A model generated the notes under the pieces. That model ran no database searches. It saw only the letters and a list, made by a program, of their open reading frames with translations, and was not told where the DNA came from. DNA of 64,000 bases from Clostridia bacterium (GTDB lineage Bacteria; Bacillota; Clostridia; Lachnospirales; Lachnospiraceae), in contig CAJTDE010000005.1 of assembly GCA_910574835.1 (NCBI GenBank), positions 1-64,000 on the forward strand, written 5' to 3'. Each line of letters starts with the position of its first letter. Positions within the stretch are counted from its first letter, which is position 1. Positions 54,747 through 63,635 of this stretch are shown here, in pieces. A program made the position numbers and the translations under genes.

Positions 54747-56168
54747 TTGAGTATAGCAGAAGCGGAGAAAAGAAGCAACCGTAAGCGTAAACGTTTATAT
54801 AAAGCAAAAGCATCGGCGATCGCTGAGGAAATCATCGAGAAGATCGGCGGAAAAGAAAATATAACGGTTCTTACGCATTGTGCAACCAGACTTCGTTTCA
54901 AGCTGGCTGATTATGACAAGGCTGATAAGGAAGCGGCAGGCAAAATCAAGGGTGTGGTCACCGCTCTGGTAAACGGCGGACAATTTCAGGTAGTAATCGG
55001 CAATGAGGTCACCGATGTATTTCGGGAAGTTCAGGCACAGACCGGGATTTCCGGAAAAGCAGAGGATGTCATAGAAAAAGATGATTTAAAGGTAAAAAAT
55101 AAAGGAATGGATGTGGTGATCGATCTGGTCACAAGTATTTTCACTCCCATACTTCCGGCACTGATTGGCGCAGGCATGATCCGGGCGCTTCTGATGTTGG
55201 CGACTCAGTTTCATATTCTGGATGCATCAGGCGGAACCTATATTGTAATCAATGAAATCTACAATGCGGTATTTTCCTTCCTGCCTGTTTATCTGGCGTA
55301 CTGCGCGGCCAAGCGTTTTAAGTGTAATGAAATGATCGCCGTAGCGGTAGCATTGGCTATGGTGAGCAGTACCATTCAGACAGGCATACAGGGTGAGGAG
55401 GGCCTGCGGCTTTTCGGTATTCATCTTTCCATGCCTGCACAGGGGTATGGTTCCGGCATTATCCCGATTATAGTCACCATCTGGTTCATGTCGCTGATAG
55501 AGGGCTTATGCAAAAGATACATACATCCGGTTGCACGCAATATTCTGACTCCTCTTATTGATTTGATTCTCACGGTTCCGGCGATGTTTCTGGTCTTTGG
55601 CCCCATTTTCAGCGGCCTTCAGTCAGCAATCGGAAACGGTTATAACGCCTTGTATAGTTTAAGTCCTGTTCTTTGCGGTATTATTTTAGGCGGTCTTTGG
55701 CAAGTGCTGGTCGTATTTGGGCTTCACTGGGGGATTGTGCCGCTTGGACAGGTGAATCTGGCTATGTTTGGACGTAATACCATTAACGCAGTTACAGGTC
55801 CCTCCAACTGGACTCAGGCAGGAGCGGCTATGGGAGTATTTTTAAAGAGCCGGAATCCGGATATCCGTCAGACAGCCCTTTCCGCATCGGTTACCGGTAT
55901 CTTTTCTATCACTGAGCCTTCAATCTACGGTGTAAATTTGAAGTATAAGACTCCCTTTTATGTGGCGGTAGCTTTTGGCGCCATTGCCGGCGGAATCGCA
56001 GGAGCGGGCAATGCGGCGGCGCTGGCCGGCGGCCCCGTGGGAATCCTGAGCTTCCCTCTGTTTATGGGCGAGGGATTTGTCCACTTTGTAATTGCGATGT
56101 TTGTCGGCTTTATTGGATCGGCTGTTGGATCTTATCTCTTATATGATCGCAAAAATGATGCGGAATAA
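54747..56168 (+). CDS. PTS sugar transporter, EIIB-EIIC, start unresolved
   Basis: Membrane permease of the glucoside (Bgl) PTS family. EIIB: SAIAEEIIEKIGGKENIT and phospho-Cys in THCATRLRF. EIIC about residues 115-465: ten helices, GLHWGIVPLGQVNLAMFG, IFSITEPSIYGVNLKYK with the conserved Glu-Pro. There is no EIIA domain. The only in-frame canonical start before the EIIB domain is TTG 54747, but it has no ribosome binding site and lies inside the divergent lacI promoter. The EIIB frame directly abuts the operator, so a leader with the real start may have been deleted. First gene of a four-gene operon. Confidence 0.8.
   Translation: MSIAEAEKRSNRKRKRLYKAKASAIAEEIIEKIGGKENITVLTHCATRLRFKLADYDKADKEAAGKIKGVVTALVNGGQFQVVIGNEVTDVFREVQAQTGISGKAEDVIEKDDLKVKNKGMDVVIDLVTSIFTPILPALIGAGMIRALLMLATQFHILDASGGTYIVINEIYNAVFSFLPVYLAYCAAKRFKCNEMIAVAVALAMVSSTIQTGIQGEEGLRLFGIHLSMPAQGYGSGIIPIIVTIWFMSLIEGLCKRYIHPVARNILTPLIDLILTVPAMFLVFGPIFSGLQSAIGNGYNALYSLSPVLCGIILGGLWQVLVVFGLHWGIVPLGQVNLAMFGRNTINAVTGPSNWTQAGAAMGVFLKSRNPDIRQTALSASVTGIFSITEPSIYGVNLKYKTPFYVAVAFGAIAGGIAGAGNAAALAGGPVGILSFPLFMGEGFVHFVIAMFVGFIGSAVGSYLLYDRKNDAE
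54750..54778 (-). promoter_or_regulatory. Promoter of the lacI-type gene
   Basis: On the minus strand TTGCTT (54773-54778), 17-bp spacer, TATACT (54750-54755). Confidence 0.65.
54788..54797. promoter_or_regulatory. LacI-type operator
   Basis: Perfect palindrome TAAACGTTTA with the central CG typical of LacI-family sites, about 10 bp upstream of the regulator's -35 box and directly against the PTS coding frame. Confidence 0.6.
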
Positions 56169-56233
56169 GTAAAATGTGACTGCCTGCGGCCGAAATGCCG
56201 CGCCGCAGGCTCTCTATAAGGAGGACAGTATAC

Positions 56234-56884
56234 ATGGAAAAGCTGTTGTGTCCCAGTATGATGTGTGCGGATTACGGCCGTTTGGCAGAAGAGGTAAAGG
56301 CTCTTGACCGGGCCGGATCTGATATTTTTCACTGTGATATTATGGACGGAACCTTTGTCCCAAATATTACTATGGGTCTGATGGATGTACGGACCATTCG
56401 CAGTCACACGGATAAAAAGGTAGATGTCCACCTGATGATTGAAAATCCCGGAGAAAAGGTGGACTGGTTTCTGGATGCCGGAGCCGATATTATATATATT
56501 CATCCGGAAAGCGAGAGGTATGTGGTAAAGACCCTGGCCCATATCAAGGAACGGGGCGGAGAAGCCGGCATTGCGGTCAATCCGGATACCGGAGTGTCAG
56601 GCATTATGGAATTGCTGAACTTATGTGATTATGTTATGATAATGACGGTTAATCCCGGGTTTTCCGGTCAGAAATTTATTGAATTTACAAAAAAGAAATT
56701 GGAAGAACTGGCAGGTCTGAAAGCAGAGTATGGCTTCCGTCTGATGATTGACGGCGCCTGCAGTCCGGAAATTATAAAAGAGACAGGCGCCCTTGGTGTG
56801 GAGGGCTTTGTTTTGGGGACCAGCGCTTTATTCGGAAAAGAGCAGACCTATGCTGAAATTATTCCGGAGTTGAGGAGATTGTAA
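56234..56884 (+). CDS. Ribulose-phosphate/allulose-6-phosphate 3-epimerase
   Basis: 216-aa TIM-barrel epimerase. Family sites: LCPSMMCAD at the start, FHCDIMDGTFVPNITMG with His and Asp ligands, VDVHLMIENPG, MTVNPGFSGQKF and LMIDGACSPEI. The company of a hexose PTS and an RpiB-type isomerase, and divergence from housekeeping Rpe, favour D-allulose-6-phosphate 3-epimerase (AlsE-like) giving fructose-6-phosphate (inference). ATG 56234 after AAGGAGGA. Confidence 0.88.
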   Translation: MEKLLCPSMMCADYGRLAEEVKALDRAGSDIFHCDIMDGTFVPNITMGLMDVRTIRSHTDKKVDVHLMIENPGEKVDWFLDAGADIIYIHPESERYVVKTLAHIKERGGEAGIAVNPDTGVSGIMELLNLCDYVMIMTVNPGFSGQKFIEFTKKKLEELAGLKAEYGFRLMIDGACSPEIIKETGALGVEGFVLGTSALFGKEQTYAEIIPELRRL

Positions 56885-56886
56885 AA

Positions 56887-57825
56887 ATGAACAATGTAAT
56901 ACGTTTGATCAGCGCATCGAAATCTGATTTTGAAAAAATGTCCCCGATGGATCTGAAGGAATCCATTCTGAAATCCGAGGGCCGTGTAATTATGGGGCAG
57001 CATCTGCTGTTTGCAGGAGAGGGGCTGGTTCGGGGCGTCACAAATTCCGAGCTGATGTTTTCCTTTGGGGCGGATATGGTGATGCTTAATACAATAGATC
57101 TGGATGATATGGACAATAACCCCGGACTACAGGGACTGGGCTATCAAGAGCTGAAGGCCCGCTGCGGCAGCCGCCCTGTCGGTGTGTATCTGGGCTGTCC
57201 GAAAGCAGGCAGCGAGAATGGAGGAAAGAAGGCTCTGTATCGGCGGGAGGGAATGCTCTGTACGCCGGAGCACGTAAAAAAATGTGCGGATATGGGAGTT
57301 GATTTTATTGTCTTAGGCGGCAATCCCGGAAGCGGGACTTCGATCCGTGATGTGATTGCCTGCACCAAATGGGTAAAAGAGTCCTACGGCGATCAGCTCT
57401 TTGTTTTTGCCGGAAAGTGGGAGGACGGTATTCAGGAAAAGGTGCTGGGCGATCCTCTGGCTGACTATGATGCAAAAGACATTATCCGCCAGCTTATTGA
57501 CGCAGGGGCCGACTGTATCGATCTGCCCGCTCCCGGCTCCCGCCACGGAATCAGTGTATCCATGATTCAGGAACTGGTTCAATATGTTCATAGCTACAGG
57601 CCAGGTACCTTGGCGATGACATTTCTTAACAGCTCTGTGGAGGGAGCGGATCCGGATACGATACGTTTGATTGCGCTGATGATGAAGGAGACCGGCGCAG
57701 ACATTCATGCAATTGGAGACGGAGGTTTTTCCGGATGTACCAGTCCGGAAAATATTCACCAGCTAAGCATATCCGTTAAGGGAAAGCCGTATACCTATTT
57801 TCGGATGGCCAGCTGGAATAGATAA
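56887..57825 (+). CDS. Uncharacterised TIM-barrel-like protein of sugar operons
   Basis: 312-aa soluble protein beginning 3 nt after the epimerase stop. It appears to be an alpha/beta barrel: VIMGQHLLFAGEGLVRGVTN, FSFGADMVMLNTIDLDD, VDFIVLGGNPGSGTSI, GADCIDLPAPGSRHG, TGADIHAIGDGGFSG. The last two resemble phosphate-binding barrel ends. I know this family only as an uncharacterised domain (possibly DUF7916) found in PTS operons. Its neighbours suggest a role on a phosphorylated sugar or sugar acid, but I assign no reaction. Confidence 0.8.
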   Translation: MNNVIRLISASKSDFEKMSPMDLKESILKSEGRVIMGQHLLFAGEGLVRGVTNSELMFSFGADMVMLNTIDLDDMDNNPGLQGLGYQELKARCGSRPVGVYLGCPKAGSENGGKKALYRREGMLCTPEHVKKCADMGVDFIVLGGNPGSGTSIRDVIACTKWVKESYGDQLFVFAGKWEDGIQEKVLGDPLADYDAKDIIRQLIDAGADCIDLPAPGSRHGISVSMIQELVQYVHSYRPGTLAMTFLNSSVEGADPDTIRLIALMMKETGADIHAIGDGGFSGCTSPENIHQLSISVKGKPYTYFRMASWNR

Positions 57826-57837
57826 TGAGGTAGGAAA

Positions 57838-58302
57838 ATGAAGCTTGCGATTGGAAATGATCACGTAGCAGTTGATATGAAAAACGAGATAAAGGAATAC
57901 CTTGAAGCAAAAGGGATCGAGGTAGCTGATGTGGGAACAAATACGACCGAGCGTTTCAATTATCCCGTCAGCGGCTACCGCGTGGCCCGGATGGTAGCCG
58001 ACGGAACTGTGGACGGCGGAGTGCTGATCTGCGGAACGGGCGTCGGTATCAGCCTGGCAGCGAATAAGGTTCATGGCATCCGGGCCTGTGTATGCAGCGA
58101 GCCTTATACCGCAAGGCTGTCCAGGCAGCACAATAATACGAATATTATTGCCTTTGGGTCACGGGTGATTGGCATTGAGACGGCCAAGATGATTGTGGAT
58201 GAATGGCTCTCGGCCGAATACGAGAGCGGACGCCACCAGATAAGAATTGACATGATAGCTGAGATAGAGACCGGACAAAGCCTGAGTGCAGCGGAGAAAT
58301 GA
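57838..58302 (+). CDS. RpiB/LacAB family sugar-phosphate isomerase
   Basis: 154-aa aldose-ketose isomerase. Start MKLAIGNDHVAVDMKNEI with the substrate Asp-His, catalytic Cys in VLICGTGVGISLAANK, and RACVCSEPYTARLSRQHNNTNI-type region (partial: ARLSRQHNN). RpiB enzymes act on ribose-5-phosphate or allose-6-phosphate. In this operon conversion of allose-6-phosphate to allulose-6-phosphate would feed the adjacent epimerase (inference). ATG after TGAGGTAGG. Confidence 0.9.
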   Translation: MKLAIGNDHVAVDMKNEIKEYLEAKGIEVADVGTNTTERFNYPVSGYRVARMVADGTVDGGVLICGTGVGISLAANKVHGIRACVCSEPYTARLSRQHNNTNIIAFGSRVIGIETAKMIVDEWLSAEYESGRHQIRIDMIAEIETGQSLSAAEK

Positions 58303-58397
58303 AGCACATTTTTCTCCGGCCAATGTCTCTGTTCGGCTGATAAAGTCAGGAAGAAGCAAAGCCCGGTGAAAATTAGAAGAAGCGGTGAATGAGACTA

Positions 58398-58434
58398 AGC
58401 GGTCTGCAGGGATTTCCTGCAGATCGCTGTTTTT
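58398..58434 (+). terminator. Terminator of the PTS operon
   Basis: AGCGGTCTGCAGG and CCTGCAGATCGCT around GATTT, then GTTTTT. Confidence 0.85.
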
Positions 58435-58519
58435 GTGAGGAAGCCGTGAAAATTATGGGCAAAATATAGTTTTACCATGAATCAGAATTTATTTTAAAAA
58501 AATTTGTGAAGAATTTTTA

Positions 58520-58547
58520 TTGATTTTATCATTTTATTATGTATAAT
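58520..58547 (+). promoter_or_regulatory. Promoter of pckA
   Basis: TTGATT (58520-58525), 16-bp spacer, TATAAT (58542-58547) in an A/T-rich stretch. With the terminator it is all I see in the gene-free 58303-58628. Confidence 0.55.
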
Positions 58548-58628
58548 ATGATAGTGAACGTAACAATGCCTTTTTCCCAAAAGGCGTGCATACACAGGCA
58601 AATATTGAAGAAGAGAGGTTAAACAAAG

Positions 58629-60233
58629 ATGGCAGAAATCAATTTGAGCAAGTATGGTATTACCGGAACAACGGAAATTGTCCACAATCCCTCTTATGAG
58701 ATGTTATTTGAGGAGGAGACAAAGCCGGAACTGGAAGGCTTTGAAAAAGGCCAGGTAAGTGAACTTGGCGCAGTAAATGTAATGACCGGTATCTATACGG
58801 GCCGTTCCCCCAAAGACAAATTCATCGTTATGGACGACAATTCCAAGGATACCGTATGGTGGACCTCTGAGGAATACAAGAATGACAATCATCCGGCAAC
58901 CGAGGAAGCATGGGCCGAGGTAAAGAAGATCGCTCTTGGTGAGCTTTCCGACAAGAGACTTTTCGTAATCGACGCATTCTGCGGAACCAACAAGGATACC
59001 CGCATGGCAATCCGTTTCATTATGGAAGTAGCTTGGCAGGCTCATTTCGTTAAAAATATGTTCATTGCACCTACGGAAGAAGAACTTGCAAACTTTGAGC
59101 CGGACTTCGTAGTATACAACGCTTCCAAAGCAAAAGCAGAGAACTACAAGGAACTGGGCCTCAATTCCGAGACCGTAGCTATGTTCAATATCACAAGCCG
59201 CGAGCAGGTAATCCTGAACACTTGGTACGGCGGAGAGATGAAGAAGGGTATGTTCTCCATGATGAACTACTATCTGCCGCTGAAGGGTATCGCTTCCATG
59301 CACTGCTCCGCAAACACAGATATGAACGGCGAGAACACCGCAATCTTCTTCGGCCTTTCCGGAACAGGCAAGACCACCCTTTCCACAGACCCGAAGCGTC
59401 TGCTGATTGGCGATGACGAGCACGGCTGGGACGACAACGGCGTGTTCAACTTTGAGGGCGGCTGCTATGCAAAGGTTATCAATCTGGACAAGGAGTCCGA
59501 GCCAGATATCTACAACGCAATCAAGCGCAACGCTCTTCTTGAGAACGTGACACTGGATGCGGAAGGTAAGATTGACTTCAACGATAAGAGCGTAACTGAG
59601 AATACACGTGTATCTTATCCGATTAACCACATCGAGAATATTGTACGTCCCGTATCCGCAGCTCCGGCAGCAAAGGAAGTAATCTTCCTGTCCGCAGATG
59701 CATTCGGCGTACTTCCTCCGGTATCCATCCTGACTCCGGAGCAGACACAGTACTACTTCCTGTCCGGCTTTACCGCAAAGCTTGCAGGAACCGAGCGCGG
59801 AATTACCGAGCCGACACCGACCTTCTCCGCATGCTTTGGCCAGGCGTTCTTAGAGCTTCATCCCACCAAGTACGGAGAGGAGCTTGTTAAGAGAATGGAA
59901 GCAAACGGCGCAAAGGCATATCTGGTAAATACCGGATGGAACGGCACAGGCAAGCGTATCACCATCAAGGATACCCGCGGAATCATCGACGCGATCCTGA
60001 ACGGCGATATCCGCAAGGCGCCCACAAAGAAGATTCCATACTTCAACCTTGAGGTGCCCACAGAGCTTCCGGGCGTAGACACCAACATTCTTGATCCGCG
60101 GGATACCTATGCCAATGCTTCCGAGTGGGAGGAGAAGGCAAAGGATCTGGCAGGCAGATTTATCAAGAACTTTGCGAAATATGAGGGCAACGAAGCAGGA
60201 AAGGCACTTGTTTCCGCTGGTCCGCAGTTATAA
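58629..60233 (+). CDS. pckA: Phosphoenolpyruvate carboxykinase (ATP)
   Basis: 534-aa enzyme interconverting oxaloacetate and PEP; in gut anaerobes it often fixes CO2 from PEP while making ATP. Seen: [15 protein letters not shown], the metal/oxaloacetate region [16 protein letters not shown]-loop [36 protein letters not shown] (DDEHGW) and [11 protein letters not shown]. Length is normal. Codons are strongly biased to C-ending and preferred forms, fitting high expression. AGAGAGG upstream. Confidence 0.97.
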   Translation: MAEINLSKYGITGTTEIVHNPSYEMLFEEETKPELEGFEKGQVSELGAVNVMTGIYTGRSPKDKFIVMDDNSKDTVWWTSEEYKNDNHPATEEAWAEVKKIALGELSDKRLFVIDAFCGTNKDTRMAIRFIMEVAWQAHFVKNMFIAPTEEELANFEPDFVVYNASKAKAENYKELGLNSETVAMFNITSREQVILNTWYGGEMKKGMFSMMNYYLPLKGIASMHCSANTDMNGENTAIFFGLSGTGKTTLSTDPKRLLIGDDEHGWDDNGVFNFEGGCYAKVINLDKESEPDIYNAIKRNALLENVTLDAEGKIDFNDKSVTENTRVSYPINHIENIVRPVSAAPAAKEVIFLSADAFGVLPPVSILTPEQTQYYFLSGFTAKLAGTERGITEPTPTFSACFGQAFLELHPTKYGEELVKRMEANGAKAYLVNTGWNGTGKRITIKDTRGIIDAILNGDIRKAPTKKIPYFNLEVPTELPGVDTNILDPRDTYANASEWEEKAKDLAGRFIKNFAKYEGNEAGKALVSAGPQL

Positions 60234-60294
60234 GAAAAGTCACACGTATGAGAACTGTCGAAAGACAGTACGCTTATAAAGAGATCGAATTTCG

Positions 60295-60330
60295 GAAACG
60301 GCGTAGCTTTCGGGCTATGCCGTTTCTTAA
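60295..60330 (+). terminator. Probable terminator of pckA
   Basis: GAAACGGCGTAGC and GCTATGCCGTTTC around TTTCGG; only a short T tract follows. Confidence 0.55.
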
Positions 60331-60369
60331 CGAAAACTTAACGAAAAAAACAAGAGAAGAATTTTCTAG

Positions 60370-60398
60370 TTGCCAAGAAGCATAGAATAGGTTATAAT
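60370..60398 (+). promoter_or_regulatory. Promoter of 6S RNA
   Basis: TTGCCA (60370-60375), 17-bp spacer, TATAAT (60393-60398); transcription would start near 60405. Confidence 0.8.
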
Positions 60399-60404
60399 GA
60401 CAAA

Positions 60405-60628
60405 AGATAAGAAAGTAAATCCTGGGGTGTTCGTTGAGCCGCTATTTTGAACCTACATTTACGTTCATGGGATTCCAAAATCGCAGTTCGGATGTCAGGC
60501 CTCCGTTTGCAGTGGAAGGCAGAAGGGCTGTTGAGGTTACCCACCTAGCTCTGCTAGGCGTCAAAATTGCGGAGACGGCATTTTGGGTTTACAGCAGTAA
60601 AAAGCAGCCGTAAAACGGCTGCTTTTTT
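60405..60628 (+). ncRNA. ssrS: 6S RNA
   Basis: About 195-nt RNA plus terminator. The ends pair (GTAAATCC near 60413 with GGGTTTAC near 60587), giving the closing stem. The middle forms a long interrupted hairpin with a large central bubble, the promoter-mimic that sequesters sigma-A RNA polymerase. CCTGGGGTGTTCG, GGTTACCCACCTAGC and TGCTAGGCGTCAAAA match my recollection of clostridial 6S sequences. The 3' terminator is AAGCAGCCG TAAAA CGGCTGCTTTTTT. It explains most of the gene-free 60234-60725. Main alternative: another abundant structured RNA. Confidence 0.75.
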
Positions 60629-60725
60629 GAACGAAAGCTTTGGACATTTTTCAGAAAAATCGTTCTGAACCCTCAGCCTGCGGAATAAAGTGAAGGATAA
60701 GAATGATTTTTAAGGACAGGTTAAG

Positions 60726-62282
60726 ATGAGAAAACAGATCGATCCCATGCTGAAAACAAAGCTGTACCTGTTAGCTATCGGAGTACTGATTCTGGCCGTT
60801 CTTTTGTTCCGGAAAGCGCCGGAGCCAAAGGAGCCGGAAAGCATAGAGCCGTCTCTCCCGGCAGAAGAGCCAAAGGAGCCGCAGCCGGAGGCGGAGAAAG
60901 AGCCGGAGATTAAGACGCCCGTTTACAACGGCAGTATCCGGGTGCTTTTAAAAACGGACGGCTTTCAGGAAGAGATTCATGAGACAGTAAAGCTGACCTC
61001 CCAACAAGAGCTTGTGGCAGTGGGAAAAGGAACGGAAGAAAACGGGGGACAGGAAACGGAATACGGCGGCGGTGTGGAATTGACCTTTTCCAAAGAAGAG
61101 GACAATTTACTCCTGAACGGGGAGCTTATGGCAGAGGTCCCGGCCTGTTTTGTCATTAGAAACAGAGAAGAAGGGCAGACAGCGCCTGTTTCCGTGGCAA
61201 GCTTAAACCGCGGCTGCGGCGTTCCCTCCTATGAGGGCGTTATAGAGGTCTGGCCGGTGGAGGGAGGCTTTGTGCTGGTAAATGAGCTGCCCTTAGAGGC
61301 GTATCTCAATTATGTGGTGCCAAGCGAGATGCCCTCCCGGTATTCCCACGAGGCATTGAAGGCCCAGGCCGTCTGTGCCAGAACTTACGCCTATAAGCAT
61401 CTGCAGGCTTACGGCTACCCGGAATATGAGGCTCACGTGGACGACAGCGTGCGCTATCAGGTTTACAATAACACCAATCCGGCGGACAGCACGAGCCAGG
61501 CCGTGGCGGAGACGGCAGATCTGATTTTGACAAGCCAGGGACAGCCCATAACCGCCTACTATTTTTCCACCTCCTGCGGCTATACGGGGAATGAAGAAGT
61601 CTGGTGGGAAGGCTCCGCGGAGCTGACGCCCTACCTGCGGGGAAAGACCGTCAATGAGGCGGGCGAATGTCTGGATATGACAAATGAGGAGGTTTTCACC
61701 GCATTTATTCTGGATAAGGATGAGACCTGCTACGACAGCCCGGTAAGCTGGTATCGCTGGGAGACGGAAATAGATGTGGAAACCCTCTCTGAGAACTTAA
61801 ATGAAGCTCTTAAGGCCCGTTATGAAGCAAATCCCGAGGCCATTCGGACCAAACGGGGACGCAATTTTGTCAGCAAGCCCGTAGAAACCATTGGAACCAT
61901 ACAGGGCATTGATATCCTGGAACGCAATGAGGGAGGAGCTGTTCAGCGTATGTGCATCCGGGGAAGCCGCCGGACCATAGAGATTGAGACAGAGTACAAT
62001 GTAAGGGCGCTTCTGAATGTGAAGGGCGGCGTGATTGTCCGGCAGGACGGAACTACGTCAGAGGGAGGAACGCTTCTTCCCAGCGCGTATCTGATTGTCA
62101 CGCCGGTATTTGATGAGGAAGGGGAGCTTTCCGGCTTTCGCTTTCAGGGAGGCGGCTACGGACATGGAGTGGGAATGAGCCAGAACGGGGCAAACGGAAT
62201 GGCGGAGCGGGGAAAGAGCTTTGAGGAGATTCTTCATTTCTTTTATACGGATGTGGAATTGACGGCCATTCCTGCTTTATGA
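60726..62282 (+). CDS. SpoIID/LytB domain protein
   Basis: 518-aa membrane-anchored protein with a helix at residues about 11-28, a Glu/Pro-rich linker to about residue 60, and a SpoIID domain: LPLEAYLNYVVPSEMPSRYS, LKAQAVCARTYAYKHL, a Cys/Trp block around YYFSTSCGYTGNEEVWW, and GGYGHGVGMSQNGANGMAE. SpoIID proper is a lytic transglycosylase acting on peptidoglycan in engulfment. The catalytic Glu of PSEMP is present. Whether it acts in sporulation or in vegetative wall turnover is not clear. Confidence 0.9.
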   Translation: MRKQIDPMLKTKLYLLAIGVLILAVLLFRKAPEPKEPESIEPSLPAEEPKEPQPEAEKEPEIKTPVYNGSIRVLLKTDGFQEEIHETVKLTSQQELVAVGKGTEENGGQETEYGGGVELTFSKEEDNLLLNGELMAEVPACFVIRNREEGQTAPVSVASLNRGCGVPSYEGVIEVWPVEGGFVLVNELPLEAYLNYVVPSEMPSRYSHEALKAQAVCARTYAYKHLQAYGYPEYEAHVDDSVRYQVYNNTNPADSTSQAVAETADLILTSQGQPITAYYFSTSCGYTGNEEVWWEGSAELTPYLRGKTVNEAGECLDMTNEEVFTAFILDKDETCYDSPVSWYRWETEIDVETLSENLNEALKARYEANPEAIRTKRGRNFVSKPVETIGTIQGIDILERNEGGAVQRMCIRGSRRTIEIETEYNVRALLNVKGGVIVRQDGTTSEGGTLLPSAYLIVTPVFDEEGELSGFRFQGGGYGHGVGMSQNGANGMAERGKSFEEILHFFYTDVELTAIPAL

Positions 62283-62338
62283 TAAGATATCCCAACAAGC
62301 CGGGGACATACCGTAATAAGAGAGACAGAGGGAACAAA

Positions 62339-63202
62339 ATGAAGCTGATAAAGAAAATCATCAAACTGGTGCGGGGTTTTTTAAAGGCCATGAATGAGGA
62401 TCACGTAGGCGCTTATGCGGCACAGAGCGCCTATTTTATCATGCTCTCCTTTATCCCTTTTATCATTCTTCTGCTGACGCTGATACAGTATACCACACTG
62501 ACCCGGGCGGATATCTACGGCGCGGCCCAGGTGATTTTCCCGGACAGCATGAACGGGTTTGTGATAGATATTATCAATGAGGTCTACAGCAAGACGGCGG
62601 TGACAATCTCCCTGTCCGCAATTACGGCGGCCTGGTCTGCCGGGAAGGGCTTTCTGGCTCTGATGCGGGGCATGAACTCCGTGTACGATGTGGAGGAGCA
62701 GCGCAATTACATTATACTGCGGTTTCGATCTGCCATTTATACGATTGTATTTGTGATTTCCATTATTCTTTCCCTGGTGGTTCTGGTGTTCGGCAACTCC
62801 ATCCATCAGGCGGCTGTGGTGCATCTGCCGTTTTTGGCTGTGATTACCGGTATGATTTTGCAGTTAAAGGACGTAGTCGCCATTGCCTTTTTTACATTGG
62901 TGTTTATGCTGCTCTACAAATTTGTTCCCAATCGGAAGGCAAGGCTTTTGAGCCAGGCGCCGGGAGCTATATTTTCCTCGGTTTGCTGGTATCTTTTTTC
63001 CATTGGATTCTCCTTGTATGTGACTTATACGCCGGGACTTAACAATATGTACGGAAGCCTGACGACGATTATTCTGGTCATGCTGTGGCTGTACTTTTGT
63101 ATGTACATCATTCTTCTGGGAGCGGAGATCAATTCCTACTTTGAGGAGCAGTTCCGTATGGTCAGCCGCTACCGCAGTCTGCTTCGCGGGGAAAAAAAGT
63201 GA
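62339..63202 (+). CDS. YihY/BrkB family membrane protein
   Basis: 287-aa protein with about six membrane helices. The family block AAYAAQSAYFIMLSFIPFIIL-like start (seen as GAYAAQSAYFIMLSF), SAITAAWSAGKGFLALMRGMN and WLYFCMYIILLGAEIN-type end (partial: ILLGAEINSYFEEQF) are diagnostic. Function unsettled; once wrongly called RNase BN. ATG 62339 follows GAGGGAAC; an upstream in-frame ATG at 62279 overlaps the previous stop but has no ribosome site. Confidence 0.9.
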   Translation: MKLIKKIIKLVRGFLKAMNEDHVGAYAAQSAYFIMLSFIPFIILLLTLIQYTTLTRADIYGAAQVIFPDSMNGFVIDIINEVYSKTAVTISLSAITAAWSAGKGFLALMRGMNSVYDVEEQRNYIILRFRSAIYTIVFVISIILSLVVLVFGNSIHQAAVVHLPFLAVITGMILQLKDVVAIAFFTLVFMLLYKFVPNRKARLLSQAPGAIFSSVCWYLFSIGFSLYVTYTPGLNNMYGSLTTIILVMLWLYFCMYIILLGAEINSYFEEQFRMVSRYRSLLRGEKK

Positions 63203-63209
63203 AAAGCAC

Positions 63210-63239
63210 TTGACAATTCCGGAAAAACTGTTATAAAAT
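63210..63239 (+). promoter_or_regulatory. Promoter of the T-box-pheS unit
   Basis: TTGACA (63210-63215) and TATAAA (63232-63237, 16-bp spacer) or TAAAAT (63234-63239, 18-bp spacer). Confidence 0.65.
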
Positions 63240-63244
63240 AAATC

Positions 63245-63516
63245 CCGATAGCAAAACACAGCAAAAATGCAGTGAAGGTGTTAAGTAGATGATTCATCTT
63301 CTTCCAGAGAGGGAATGTCACCGGCTGAAAGCAGTCCCAAGTTCAGAGAATCATTGAATTTCCCACCGGAGCAGCGCCGCTGAAAGCAGAGTAGGCGGCG
63401 ACGGATATACACGTTACGTATAGAATGAGAGTCTGCATAAAGCAGGAATCTGGGTGGTACCGCGGAGATAATTTCGTCCCTTTACAGGGGCGTATTTTAT
63501 TTCCGCGGTATTTTTA
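63245..63516 (+). promoter_or_regulatory. T-box riboswitch, phenylalanine
   Basis: Leader with the T-box sequence GGGTGGTACCGCGG (63452-63465), where the CCA end of uncharged tRNA binds. A Stem I region lies at about 63255-63365, with a candidate Phe specifier (UUC in GAATTTCCC, near 63355). The terminator is long: TACCGCGGAGATAA with TTTTATTTCCGCGGTA, then TTTTT, enclosing CGTCCCT/AGGGGCG. The antiterminator would use the ACCGCGG segment. Gene downstream is pheS, so uncharged tRNA-Phe should turn it on. Accounts for the gene-free 63203-63635. Confidence 0.93.
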
Positions 63517-63635
63517 TGGAAGCCGGGGAACACCCTGCGGGCAGGGAGAGTTTCCCTCTCAGACAAAGAGAGAGCGCCCGGGGCAGATACCTTTATGTCA
63601 AAAAAATAAGGAGAAATGGAAGAAAGGAGAACAAT

